In this document: positions 17,226-24,753 of the stretch, in pieces
How positions within the stretch are numbered: the first letter of the stretch is position 1
Layout of the letters: every line of letters begins with the position of its first letter
NCBI GenBank assembly: GCA_905235905.1
Contig: CAJONO010000063.1
Coordinates: 1-42,165 of the forward strand
From: an uncultured Prevotella sp.
GTDB taxonomy: Bacteria; Bacteroidota; Bacteroidia; Bacteroidales; Bacteroidaceae
Length of the DNA stretch: 42,165 nucleotides
Direction: 5' to 3'
The notes under the pieces: generated by a model
What the model was told of the DNA's origin: nothing
Database searches by the model: none
The model's input: only the letters and a program-made list of their open reading frames with translations
Translations under genes and position numbers: made by a program

Positions 17226-17672
17226 TTAACGAATACGGTCGAGCGAGCGCACCAGCTTCTCGTCGGCCAGGATGCCCTTGCGGGCCATGAATTGCAGAAT
17301 GACAGATACCGCGGGGAGCACTACCGGCCACAGCAGGTGTATCTGTCCACCCGTTGTCTGAGGCAAGACGGCCAGAAACACATACCACGCCACGAGCACT
17401 ATCATGTTCACCACACACATGGCCGCCTGCAGTTTCCGTTTCATATACATGAATATGCTCACCAGCGAGAGCAATGCCGAGAGCAGCAACATGACAAACA
17501 ACGGTGCCGAGCTAAACGTGTAGTGCCCCTGCCCGTCGGCAAGGAAAAGGTTGTAGACCTTTGCAAAGGCAATGCTGTCGTTGCCCAGCAGCGTAGCCAC
17601 CTGCACCGACATGCACACCACCGTAAGCACAAAGGCAATGAGAAGGAACAAAGTTTGCTTACGCTGAATCAT
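17226..17672 (-). CDS. DUF4293 family membrane protein
   Basis: This 148-residue protein starts MIQRKQTLFLLIAFVLTVVC and has four hydrophobic segments (about 7-27, 52-70, 78-100 and 104-122). It ends in a charged tail (ARKGILADEKLVRSLDRIR). This matches the DUF4293 family of Bacteroidota membrane proteins, whose function is unknown. The start at 17672 was chosen over a longer form because the family begins MIQR and because it follows the omega stop by 2 bp. It is encoded between rpoZ and engB, suggesting co-expression with core transcription and translation genes. Confidence 0.85.
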   Translation of the reverse strand: MIQRKQTLFLLIAFVLTVVCMSVQVATLLGNDSIAFAKVYNLFLADGQGHYTFSSAPLFVMLLLSALLSLVSIFMYMKRKLQAAMCVVNMIVLVAWYVFLAVLPQTTGGQIHLLWPVVLPAVSVILQFMARKGILADEKLVRSLDRIR

Positions 17673-17674
17673 AG

Positions 17675-18013
17675 CTATGCCTCTGCTTGCTGAGTCTCGC
17701 GAGCCGGATCGCGCCAATAAACTTTTCCTTCAATAAACTCTTGCGTAGCCAAAAGGGTGGCCTTGGGCAGCTTCTCGTAGTAGCGCGAGATTTCTATCTG
17801 CTCACGGTTCTCAAACACCTCTTCAAGCGAGTCGTTATAGCTGGCAAACTCGGCCAGCTTCTTCGACAGGTCTTCCTTTATTTGCAGCGAAATCTGGTTG
17901 GCTCGCTTCGAAATGATAGCCACGCTCTCATAGAGATTGCCTGTCTCTTCACACAAATCCATAATGTTGCGCGTCACGGTGTTTACTGACGCTTTCGATT
18001 TCTTGTAATCCAT
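17675..18013 (-). CDS. rpoZ: RNA polymerase omega subunit, Bacteroidota type
   Basis: This 112-residue protein starts MDYKKSKASVNTVTRNIMDL and contains GNLYESVAIISKRANQISLQIKEDL. That segment matches the Rpb6/omega core that clamps the beta-prime subunit of RNA polymerase. Bacteroidota omega is diverged from that of Proteobacteria but is recognisable by this segment and by its usual place between bamD and a DUF4293 gene. The start was set at 18013; the 15 extra upstream codons are AT-rich and non-conserved in character. Two bases separate its stop from the next start. Confidence 0.85.
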   Translation of the reverse strand: MDYKKSKASVNTVTRNIMDLCEETGNLYESVAIISKRANQISLQIKEDLSKKLAEFASYNDSLEEVFENREQIEISRYYEKLPKATLLATQEFIEGKVYWRDPARETQQAEA

Positions 18014-18072
18014 TTTATATGTAAATTTAAAAATTAACGTGCATATATGTGCGGCCAAAGCCCCAAAGAGCC

Positions 18073-18912
18073 TCAGTCCTTAATCACTTTCTTGCATTTC
18101 TGAATGTATTTCTCGGCCAGTGCCTTGTCCTTAGAGTCGGGATACTCATTGATGAAGCCGTAGCACTCGTCCTCGGCATCGCGGTAGCGCTCCAAGCGCT
18201 TGTCCTCGGTAGAGTTCTCTGCCAGCTGGAACTTGCTCTTCATGATGATGAGCGAGAACTCTTCGCGATGGCGCGAATAGGGATAGGTCTTTAAGGCATT
18301 CTGGGCAGTAATGATACTCGAAATGTAATTACTCTCATTGCCCGAGTTCACGTTGCCGAAATAGCCGCCCAAGTTATAGTAAAGGCGAGCGGAGAGCAAT
18401 TCCTTCATAGTCAGCTTGTCCTGCAGTTCGAACAGCCGCTGCTGCGCCTGCTTGCGCAGTTTCGAGTCGGGGAAATAGTCTAAGAACTGCTGATAGGCAT
18501 TGATGGCCCCAATGGTGGGTGTCTGGTCGAGACGCGGTTCGGGCGCAAACTCGTAGAGCGACTGACCCACATAGAACAGGGCGTTCTCGGCATACAGACC
18601 CTTAGGGTAAGTGGAGTGGTACTTGCGAAATGTTGCCGAGGCCGACTCGAAGTCCTTGTTCATATACTGAGCCATGCCCAGCATGTAGAGAGCCTCCTGG
18701 GCATCGTCCGTGCCCTTCTTGTAGTTTATCAGGTCTATCAGCAGATTCTCTGCATTCGTGTACTTGCCCATCGCAAAGCACTGCTTGGCATATTCGTAGC
18801 GATACTCGTAGTCGGAAGTCTTATAAACCCGGTTAAACTCGTTGGCGCATCCTGAAAGCACCACCACAAGGATGAAAACCACTAAACTATATAGTATTTT
18901 CTTCATGTCCAC
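18073..18912 (-). CDS. bamD: Outer membrane protein assembly factor BamD
   Basis: This 279-residue lipoprotein has signal MDMKKILYSLVVFILVVVL and lipobox LSGC (Cys22). It then has tetratricopeptide-like repeats: YRYEYAKQCFAMGKYTNAENLLIDL near 38, ALYMLGMAQYMNKDFESASATFRKYHSTYPKG near 78, and PDSKLRKQAQQRLFELQDKL near 155. A C-terminal YRDAEDECYGFINEYPDSKDKALAEKYIQKC follows. BamD is the essential periplasmic partner of BamA in folding outer-membrane beta-barrels. It heads the operon bamD-rpoZ-DUF4293-engB. A second Met at residue 3 is an equally likely start. Confidence 0.92.
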   Translation of the reverse strand: MDMKKILYSLVVFILVVVLSGCANEFNRVYKTSDYEYRYEYAKQCFAMGKYTNAENLLIDLINYKKGTDDAQEALYMLGMAQYMNKDFESASATFRKYHSTYPKGLYAENALFYVGQSLYEFAPEPRLDQTPTIGAINAYQQFLDYFPDSKLRKQAQQRLFELQDKLTMKELLSARLYYNLGGYFGNVNSGNESNYISSIITAQNALKTYPYSRHREEFSLIIMKSKFQLAENSTEDKRLERYRDAEDECYGFINEYPDSKDKALAEKYIQKCKKVIKD

Positions 18913-18928
18913 ACATTTTTTTGACGTG

Positions 18929-18959
18929 CAAAATTACTCATTTTCCTTTGAACAGCAAA
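18929..18959 (-). promoter_or_regulatory. Promoter of the bamD operon
   Basis: On the minus strand TTTG at 18956-18959 and TAATTTTG at 18929-18936 are 19 bp apart. The bamD start is 17 nt downstream, so the leader is short. The region also serves the divergent uvrB gene. Confidence 0.7.
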
Positions 18960-19009
18960 AAGTTTATTATTTTTTAACCGCCTATTATGCACATTTCACA
19001 GAATATTCG

Positions 19010-19017
19010 TATATTTG
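19010..19017 (+). promoter_or_regulatory. -7 box of uvrB, giving a nearly leaderless mRNA
   Basis: TATATTTG followed by CACCC matches TAnnTTTG and ends only 11 nt before the uvrB ATG at 19029. With initiation a few bases past the box, the leader would be only about 3-7 nt. No -33 TTTG stands at the usual spacing. Confidence 0.55.
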
Positions 19018-19028
19018 CACCCAAAAAT

Positions 19029-21062
19029 ATGACAGAATTCGAACTAACATCCCATTACAAGCCCACGGGCGACCAGCCCGAAGCCATACGTAGCCTTACG
19101 GAAGGACTGCAGCGCGGCGACCGTTCGCAGGTGCTCTTAGGTGTCACCGGCTCGGGCAAGACGTTTACCATTGCCAATGTCATACAGAACTACCAGCGCC
19201 CCACCCTCATACTCAGTCACAATAAGACGCTCGCTGCCCAGCTCTACGACGAGATGCGGGGCTTCTTCCCCCATAATGCCGTCGACTACTACGTGAGCTA
19301 TTACGACTACTACCAGCCAGAAGCCTATCTGCCGCACACCGACACCTATATAGAGAAAGACCTGGCCATCAACGAGGAGATAGACCGTCTGCGCCTCAGG
19401 GCCGTGAGCGACCTGCTCTCGGGCAGGAAAGACGTTGTCGTCGTTTCCTCTATATCCTGCATCTATGGCATGGGGTCGCCTGTGGCACTCAGCGAGAACG
19501 TCATCGAGCTGCACCAAGGGCAGACGCTCGACCGAAACATGCTGCTGCGCAAGTTGGTGCAGGCCCTCTATGTGCGCAACGATATGGCTCCCGAACGAGG
19601 CAGCTTCCGCGTGAAGGGCGACACCGTCGACGTGTTCCTGGCCTATAGCGACGTGGTGCTGAGAGTTGTCTTCTGGGACGATACGGTCGACGCCATCGAA
19701 GAGCTCGACCCCATCACCTTGCAGCGCATGGCCCGTTTCGTAGAATACAAGCTCTATCCCGCCAACCTCTTCATGACCACCCAGGAGCAGACAAACCGCG
19801 CCATCCACGACATTCAGGACGACCTGACCCGCCAGATTGACTATTTCCAGGAGATGGGCGACGGTGTGAAGGCCCAGCGCATCAAAGAGCGAGTGGAATA
19901 CGACATGGAGATGATCAAGGAGCTGGGCCACTGCTCGGGCATCGAGAACTATTCCCGCTACTTCGACGGACGACAGCCAGGCGAACGGCCCTACTGCCTG
20001 CTCGACTTCTTCCCCGACGACTATCTGCTCGTGATCGACGAGAGCCATGTTTCCGTGCCGCAGATCTCGGCCATGTACGGCGGCGACCGTGCCCGCAAGA
20101 CCAACCTTGTGGAATACGGATTCCGCCTGCCCGCCGCCTTCGACAACCGTCCCCTCACGTTTCAGGAGTTCCAGAACGAGATTCACCAAGTAATCTACGT
20201 CTCGGCCACGCCTGCCGATTTCGAGCTGCAACAGGCCGAAGGCATCGTAGTGGAACAGGTCATTCGCCCCACGGGACTCCTCGACCCCGAAATTGAAGTG
20301 CGCCCCAGTGAGCACCAGATCGACGACCTGCTTGAAGAGATTACGGTGCGCATTGAGCGAAAAGAACGCACGCTCGTCACCACGCTCACCAAGCGCATGG
20401 CCGAGGAGCTGGCAGAATTCCTGCTCGCCCACGACATATCTACAGCCTATATCCACAGCGACGTGGCCACACTCGACCGTGTGAAAATTCTCGAAGACCT
20501 GCGGAGTGGCGTCTACGACGTGCTGGTGGGCGTCAACCTTCTGCGCGAGGGTCTCGACCTGCCCGAGGTGTCGCTTGTAGCCATCCTCGATGCCGACAAG
20601 GAAGGCTTTCTTCGGTCGCACCGCTCACTCACGCAGACGGCCGGTCGTGCCGCAAGAAACGTCGACGGACGGGTGATTATGTATGCCGACACCATCACCA
20701 CCTCCATGCAGCTAACCATCGACGAAACCAACCGCCGGCGCGCCAAGCAGCTGCACTATAACGAGGTCCACGGCATTACTCCAACGCAAATCGTGAAAAC
20801 ATTGCGAACGAGCATGTTAAGCAAAGACGACACTCCCGATATAAAGGAACTGAAACGGGCACTGCCGATGGCTGCAGAAGCCACACCCGACAACATTGCC
20901 GCCGACCCCATCGTGGAGCACATGACACGCCAGCAGATAGAAAAACTCATTACCGAGACCACCCGTAAGATGAAGGAGGCTGCCAAACAGCTCGACTTCC
21001 TACAGGCCGCCCAATATCGCGACGAAATCATACGGCTGCAACGAGAAATAGAACTGCACTGA
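19029..21062 (+). CDS. uvrB: Excinuclease ABC subunit B
   Basis: UvrB is the damage-verifying helicase-like subunit of nucleotide excision repair. The 677-residue protein starts MTEFELTSHYKPTGDQPEAI. Walker A is GVTGSGKT (38-45). The DNA-gripping beta-hairpin follows (YYVSYYDYYQPEAYLPHTDT), then DEEAD-type LVIDESHVSVPQ. Helicase motifs IYVSATP, LREGLDLPEVSLVAILDADKEGF and QTAGRAARN are present. A C-terminal UVR motif that binds UvrC lies at about 637-670 (KMKEAAKQLDFLQAAQYRDEI). I preferred this start to one 14 codons upstream because the latter would lie before the promoter. uvrA and uvrC are not in the window. Confidence 0.98.
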   Translation: MTEFELTSHYKPTGDQPEAIRSLTEGLQRGDRSQVLLGVTGSGKTFTIANVIQNYQRPTLILSHNKTLAAQLYDEMRGFFPHNAVDYYVSYYDYYQPEAYLPHTDTYIEKDLAINEEIDRLRLRAVSDLLSGRKDVVVVSSISCIYGMGSPVALSENVIELHQGQTLDRNMLLRKLVQALYVRNDMAPERGSFRVKGDTVDVFLAYSDVVLRVVFWDDTVDAIEELDPITLQRMARFVEYKLYPANLFMTTQEQTNRAIHDIQDDLTRQIDYFQEMGDGVKAQRIKERVEYDMEMIKELGHCSGIENYSRYFDGRQPGERPYCLLDFFPDDYLLVIDESHVSVPQISAMYGGDRARKTNLVEYGFRLPAAFDNRPLTFQEFQNEIHQVIYVSATPADFELQQAEGIVVEQVIRPTGLLDPEIEVRPSEHQIDDLLEEITVRIERKERTLVTTLTKRMAEELAEFLLAHDISTAYIHSDVATLDRVKILEDLRSGVYDVLVGVNLLREGLDLPEVSLVAILDADKEGFLRSHRSLTQTAGRAARNVDGRVIMYADTITTSMQLTIDETNRRRAKQLHYNEVHGITPTQIVKTLRTSMLSKDDTPDIKELKRALPMAAEATPDNIAADPIVEHMTRQQIEKLITETTRKMKEAAKQLDFLQAAQYRDEIIRLQREIELH

Positions 21063-21120
21063 CTATAGTTGTCTATCCCCTTTTCGCTTGCATTTTGGGA
21101 CTCTATGTAAACAGGTCTGA

Positions 21121-21208
21121 AATTCATGCTATATTACGATGCAATTCAGCTTAAATTGTCGCGTAATTCAGCATGAATTGCAGCATAATTTAGGCTGAAT
21201 TATAACAC
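21121..21208. repeat. 22-bp tandem palindrome array, locus A (four units)
   Basis: Units begin at 21121, 21143, 21165 and 21187, exactly 22 bp apart. Each begins with a 15-bp near-palindrome; the best is AATTCAGCATGAATT at 21165. The spacers (for example GTCGCGT, GCAGCAT) differ. The 22 bases at 21158-21179 are the exact reverse complement of 31390-31411 in the second array. Outer units have diverged (AATTCAGCTTAAATT, AATTTAGGCTGAATT). Confidence 0.85.
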
Positions 21209-21282
21209 GCTGGATATCAATAACTTAAAAGCAATTTCCACTACCTTAAGCAGGGATGGAACCCCTGCCTGTAATCTTTGAT

Positions 21283-21322
21283 TACCGTCGACACTGGTAA
21301 TGCCTACCGTCGACATTGGTAA
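21283..21322. repeat. Second direct repeat with 22-bp period
   Basis: TACCGTCGACACTGGTAA (21283) and TACCGTCGACATTGGTAA (21305) differ at one base and start 22 bp apart. Each is bounded by TTACC/GGTAA-type arms around a central GTCGAC, so each is itself a partial palindrome. It adjoins the hairpin at 21322. Confidence 0.75.
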
Positions 21323-21353
21323 AGGGCTGCGAACGGAAATATTCGCAGCCCTT
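21322..21353. terminator. Hairpin between convergent genes
   Basis: AAGGGCTGCGAA and TTCGCAGCCCTT form a perfect 12-bp stem with an 8-nt loop. It sits 22 bp past the stop end of the minus-strand gene at 21376 and downstream of uvrB. T-runs on both sides are weak, so it may act as a bidirectional terminator or a 3'-end stabiliser. Confidence 0.6.
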
Positions 21354-21375
21354 CGTGTAAAGGAATCAAACAGAA

Positions 21376-22926
21376 TTATCGCTCCAGAATGATGACCTTG
21401 GCGGCACGGTTGTCCATGCCAGGCATGGTGCGACCAACAGGTGCATTTATATAGGTGGCATCGGAAACGATGAACTTCTTGCCATTGAGCAGGATGTAAT
21501 CGCCCGTAACATCGGCCTTGTTGAACAATACGGCAGATGCTAAATGGCCGGGATAGTAGATGAGGATGCAGTCGAGACCTACCAAATCGCGCACCAGACG
21601 GGTGAACAGGATGGAGCGGTCCTCGCAGTCGCAATAGGGATAGAAGAGCGACTCCTCGGCAAAGAATGCACGGTCATGTCCCCATACCTTATCGTCGTAC
21701 TCGTAGACGAATCCTGTCTGCACATAGTTCAGCAGCTTGTTGACAGCAGTCAGCTCGTCGCAACCATTAAGGGCCTGACGCAGGGAGGGATATATCTGAT
21801 CTTTCACGCTCTGACTCAGAGGTGTGTTGGCATACATTGCCCAACGGCTCACCAGATTCTCACCCAGTTTCGAAGTGGGATAGGTGGTGTAGAAGTCCAT
21901 GAGGTTCTTGTTTGACACCATGGTGGTCTTCACCTCGGGGTAACGCTTCGACTGGCGTGTCTTGCTATCGGTGGCCTTCATGGCAAACTGCTGCTCGCTG
22001 GGCACGTAGAGCGACATGGTGCTCTCCTTGGGGAAGGCGACGTTACAGACGTAGAGGCTCTTCGGTGCTCCATTATAAGGATAGTACATCAGTCCTTCGA
22101 TGGTGTAGTAGCTCTGGTTGTAGACCACATGCTCAGAGCCGTAGAGCATGAAGAGTTTGTTCTGCCCATCGCGGGCAAGGCGCATCTTGTAGCCCGACTG
22201 ACAGTAGACATAGGCCATGAGCAGCGTGGCCTTGTTAGTGCCCTTGCCACAGAAGTGCTCGGCCATGGCGCGAAGCATTTCCAAGTAGGCCCAGTCGCAA
22301 AGATTTTTCTCCTTTCGGATTTGCAGGCAGTCGAAGACCAGATTGTCGAATGTTGAGGTCGACATAGCCTTCCAAGCCTTGGCGATGCTCTTCTCGTCGA
22401 CACCGCTAAGTTCCACCATGTTCGAAGCGTTGAAGCGCACTTGTCCCTCGGTGCCGAAATAGGTGAATGTAGCCTTCGGCTTGACGGGCGGTGTGACAGG
22501 TGTCACGGGCTGTGGCTTCACCGGTTCGGGCTTTTCCTTGATGGGAACCACAGGCTGGGGCTGAGGCTTGGGTGCAGGCACCGTCACCACCTCGTCGTAG
22601 GGCAGCGGCTTGGGTTCGGGCTTCGGCTCAGGCTTCTTTTCGTCCTGCTTCGGATAGACCTTGGGAGGAACAGGCTTCACCTTGTCCTCAGGATCGGGTA
22701 TGCCGGCAAGCGAGCGATACTCCTTCCAGGCTTTCTTAACCATATCGGCATACTCTTCGTTTGCCTTACGACGGAACTCCTCAAACTCGTCCTTCGCTTT
22801 CTTCTTGTAGTTTGAGAATTCAGAATCAGCTTTCTTCTTGAAAGCCTCAAAATCGTCCTGTGCCATGCCACTGAGTGGCATGGCGCAGGCACAAATAAGG
22901 ATAATTAGCCTAAAATTCTTTCTCAT
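21376..22926 (-). CDS. Secreted transglutaminase-like protein with coiled-coil and Pro-rich stalk
   Basis: This 516-residue exported protein has signal peptide MRKNFRLIILICACAMPLSG (cleavage near MAQ-D). It then has a charged helical segment at about 25-68 built of K/F/E heptad-like repeats (FEAFKKKADSEFSNYKKKAK), and a Pro-Lys-Glu-rich stalk at about 80-155 (KPEPKPEPKPLP). A C-terminal transglutaminase-like domain follows. The apparent triad is Cys434 (YCDCEDRSILF, a C-x-D motif), His461 (YYPGHLASAV) and Asp489 (FIVSDATYINA). Such folds include cysteine peptidases, amidases and crosslinkers. It is the last gene of a four-gene envelope operon, 11 bp after the PEGA gene. I cannot assign a substrate or a named family. 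Confidence 0.75.
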   Translation of the reverse strand: MRKNFRLIILICACAMPLSGMAQDDFEAFKKKADSEFSNYKKKAKDEFEEFRRKANEEYADMVKKAWKEYRSLAGIPDPEDKVKPVPPKVYPKQDEKKPEPKPEPKPLPYDEVVTVPAPKPQPQPVVPIKEKPEPVKPQPVTPVTPPVKPKATFTYFGTEGQVRFNASNMVELSGVDEKSIAKAWKAMSTSTFDNLVFDCLQIRKEKNLCDWAYLEMLRAMAEHFCGKGTNKATLLMAYVYCQSGYKMRLARDGQNKLFMLYGSEHVVYNQSYYTIEGLMYYPYNGAPKSLYVCNVAFPKESTMSLYVPSEQQFAMKATDSKTRQSKRYPEVKTTMVSNKNLMDFYTTYPTSKLGENLVSRWAMYANTPLSQSVKDQIYPSLRQALNGCDELTAVNKLLNYVQTGFVYEYDDKVWGHDRAFFAEESLFYPYCDCEDRSILFTRLVRDLVGLDCILIYYPGHLASAVLFNKADVTGDYILLNGKKFIVSDATYINAPVGRTMPGMDNRAAKVIILER

Positions 22927-22937
22927 AGCTTTATGTT

Positions 22938-24722
22938 TTAGTCAGCTCCAAAGAGCCAGGAAACAGAAATGCCAAACTTGTTGATATAGTATTTCCAATC
23001 GTAATTGTCCTCACCAACAACGAAGCACTTGTCGTGGTTGATAAAGCCTTTTGACAAGTATGCACTGACGGCAACAGGCCCCATATTGATGGTTCCGGCA
23101 ATGTCCCATGTCAGGTTGAGCCAGTTAGGACAACCGTCTTCGCCATAGTACTTGTCGTAGACCTCGGAAGATGACGAGGAAGAAGACGAGGAGGAGCTTT
23201 GGGTACCGAGGAAGTTCTCAGAATAGCAGGCATAAAGACCCATGTCGACACCAAGACCGCCATGAACGGCTATACTAAAGTTCTCAGAGAATGCGATACG
23301 ATAGTACAGATGCAAGGGAACATTAAGCGAGTACTCAGTAAAGTTCTGGAGGCTCTTGTAGTCAGATACCGAACCGAAAACATTCTGGATGTCGCTCTTG
23401 TCGGCCTTGGTAGCATAAAGCTCGAAAATGGCACCACTGTAGAAGCCTAAGCCCCACGAAAGAGTGGGCTGGAAATGAATACCCACTGACATACCGCCCA
23501 TAGTCTTGTCAAGTCGGTTAAATGCAGGATCGCCCTTCACTCGCATACTGCCACTCTTACCAACAATCTGCTTCTGCACATAGCCCATGCTGAAGCCGAA
23601 GGGACGCTGATTGAACTCACGCTCCCAAGGCCACACGATTTCATTCTTTGCCGAGAGCTTGAACTTCTGACTCTGTTCCTGCTTGTTCACATTAATCACC
23701 TTCTCCTTGGTCTTGCGTCCGTAAGACACCATGAAACTATGCTTGCCATAAGGCAGCAGCACGTCGTAGGCATCCTTTCCTGTCATGCGTTCTCCTGCAT
23801 CGACCACGAGGTCGGCAGCAACGGGACGGCCACCATATACGGTTGTCACGTGAACGTTACCTTTCTTTACAGGGTGCATGTCGACGAGCGTTGTGCTCTC
23901 TGTGATTCTGATGGTCTTTTCATCGTTCTGTTCCATATTCTTCGGGTTGATAGCCCTGAACGTGTGACTGCCCAAAAGAATGCGATAGCCCTTGATGGGA
24001 GCCAATCCGATGGGTTTGGGGTCATCGTCAATAAAGATAGATGCTCCGTCGGGATCACTCGTAATGTCGATAAGGGTTGTTGCACGGAAATCAAAATCGT
24101 TCGGGCCGAAGGTGGTGTGCCCCTCCTCAACGTCTATTTCCTTGGAAATCGACTTTCCGTCAAGCATTAGTTTCAGTGTGTGCTTACCAAAGCGCTGACC
24201 AGTTATTTCCATTGGGGTCTTACCCACCTTGTTGCCATCAAGGAAGATGTCGGCACCATCGGGGATAGAGCTAACGGAGATTGAAGTGGTCTTGTTGTTC
24301 ACCAACGTGACATCGTACATGGTCATGGGTTTCAGTTCAGGCAACATCAGACGCGAACTGGTGCCATAGGTAGGATGTACCATCTCCATGTATTTGTTGG
24401 TACCTGCACCCACAGTAATATACCACTGAAACTCCTGATTCAAGAATTTTGTCTTGCCCAAGGCCAAGTCTGTAGAACCTTTCACGGAGAGTTTCTCAGC
24501 CTCACTGGCCGACATGTCGACAACCTTGACACGAATAATTGAGCCAATGGAACCGTCACCGTCGTCCCAAAAATCATTTGTCAGGAACATCTTTGTCAAG
24601 TCACCCAGTTGTCCACCCTTGGCTTCACGGAAGTCGTTCTGGAACTGCATTTGCTCATTGCTTTGGGCAAACCCCATCTGAGCAAGCAAAAGCATCAAAA
24701 ATAGAAGTAATTCTTTTTTCAT
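22938..24722 (-). CDS. PEGA-repeat protein with C-terminal probable outer-membrane barrel
   Basis: This 594-residue exported protein has signal peptide MKKELLLFLMLLLAQMGFAQ. PEGA repeats lie at about 147-205 (SSIPDGADIFLDGNKVGKTP) and 217-283 (TSDPDGASIFIDDDPKPIGL), with a related beta domain at 288-352. From about 375 onward the sequence has alternating amphipathic strands (GMSVGIHFQPTLSWGLGFYS, YSLNVPLHLYYRIAFSENFS) and ends in FGISVSWLFGAD, consistent with a small outer-membrane beta-barrel. A run of ten serines interrupts a presumed loop near 523. PEGA domains are thought to bind cell-surface polymers. It lies 31 bp after the 645-residue gene and 11 bp before the transglutaminase gene. 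Confidence 0.78.
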   Translation of the reverse strand: MKKELLLFLMLLLAQMGFAQSNEQMQFQNDFREAKGGQLGDLTKMFLTNDFWDDGDGSIGSIIRVKVVDMSASEAEKLSVKGSTDLALGKTKFLNQEFQWYITVGAGTNKYMEMVHPTYGTSSRLMLPELKPMTMYDVTLVNNKTTSISVSSIPDGADIFLDGNKVGKTPMEITGQRFGKHTLKLMLDGKSISKEIDVEEGHTTFGPNDFDFRATTLIDITSDPDGASIFIDDDPKPIGLAPIKGYRILLGSHTFRAINPKNMEQNDEKTIRITESTTLVDMHPVKKGNVHVTTVYGGRPVAADLVVDAGERMTGKDAYDVLLPYGKHSFMVSYGRKTKEKVINVNKQEQSQKFKLSAKNEIVWPWEREFNQRPFGFSMGYVQKQIVGKSGSMRVKGDPAFNRLDKTMGGMSVGIHFQPTLSWGLGFYSGAIFELYATKADKSDIQNVFGSVSDYKSLQNFTEYSLNVPLHLYYRIAFSENFSIAVHGGLGVDMGLYACYSENFLGTQSSSSSSSSSSSEVYDKYYGEDGCPNWLNLTWDIAGTINMGPVAVSAYLSKGFINHDKCFVVGEDNYDWKYYINKFGISVSWLFGAD

Positions 24723-24753
24723 AGATATAATTAATTAGGTATATTTACAAGCA

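Larger units (their letters stand above)
21063..21375. other. Intergenic region between convergent uvrB and the transglutaminase-like gene
   Basis: This 313-bp gap has no plausible gene. It holds, in order, a 22-bp-period palindrome array (21121-21208), a small inverted repeat around GCAGGGATGGAACCCCTGC (about 21249-21268), a second 22-bp-period repeat pair (21283-21322) and a strong hairpin (21322-21353). Confidence 0.7.

Noticed and set aside
19137..20621. A 494-codon open frame on the minus strand opposite uvrB
   Set aside because: It lies wholly inside uvrB, has no promoter box or recognisable domain, and is explained by the codon composition of uvrB, which leaves few stops on the other strand.
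23166..23200. Phase-variable repeat in the PEGA gene's poly-serine run
   Set aside because: The ten serines use mixed TCC/TCT/TCG/TCA/AGC-type codons rather than one repeated unit, so slippage is not favoured. It is a simple low-complexity loop.
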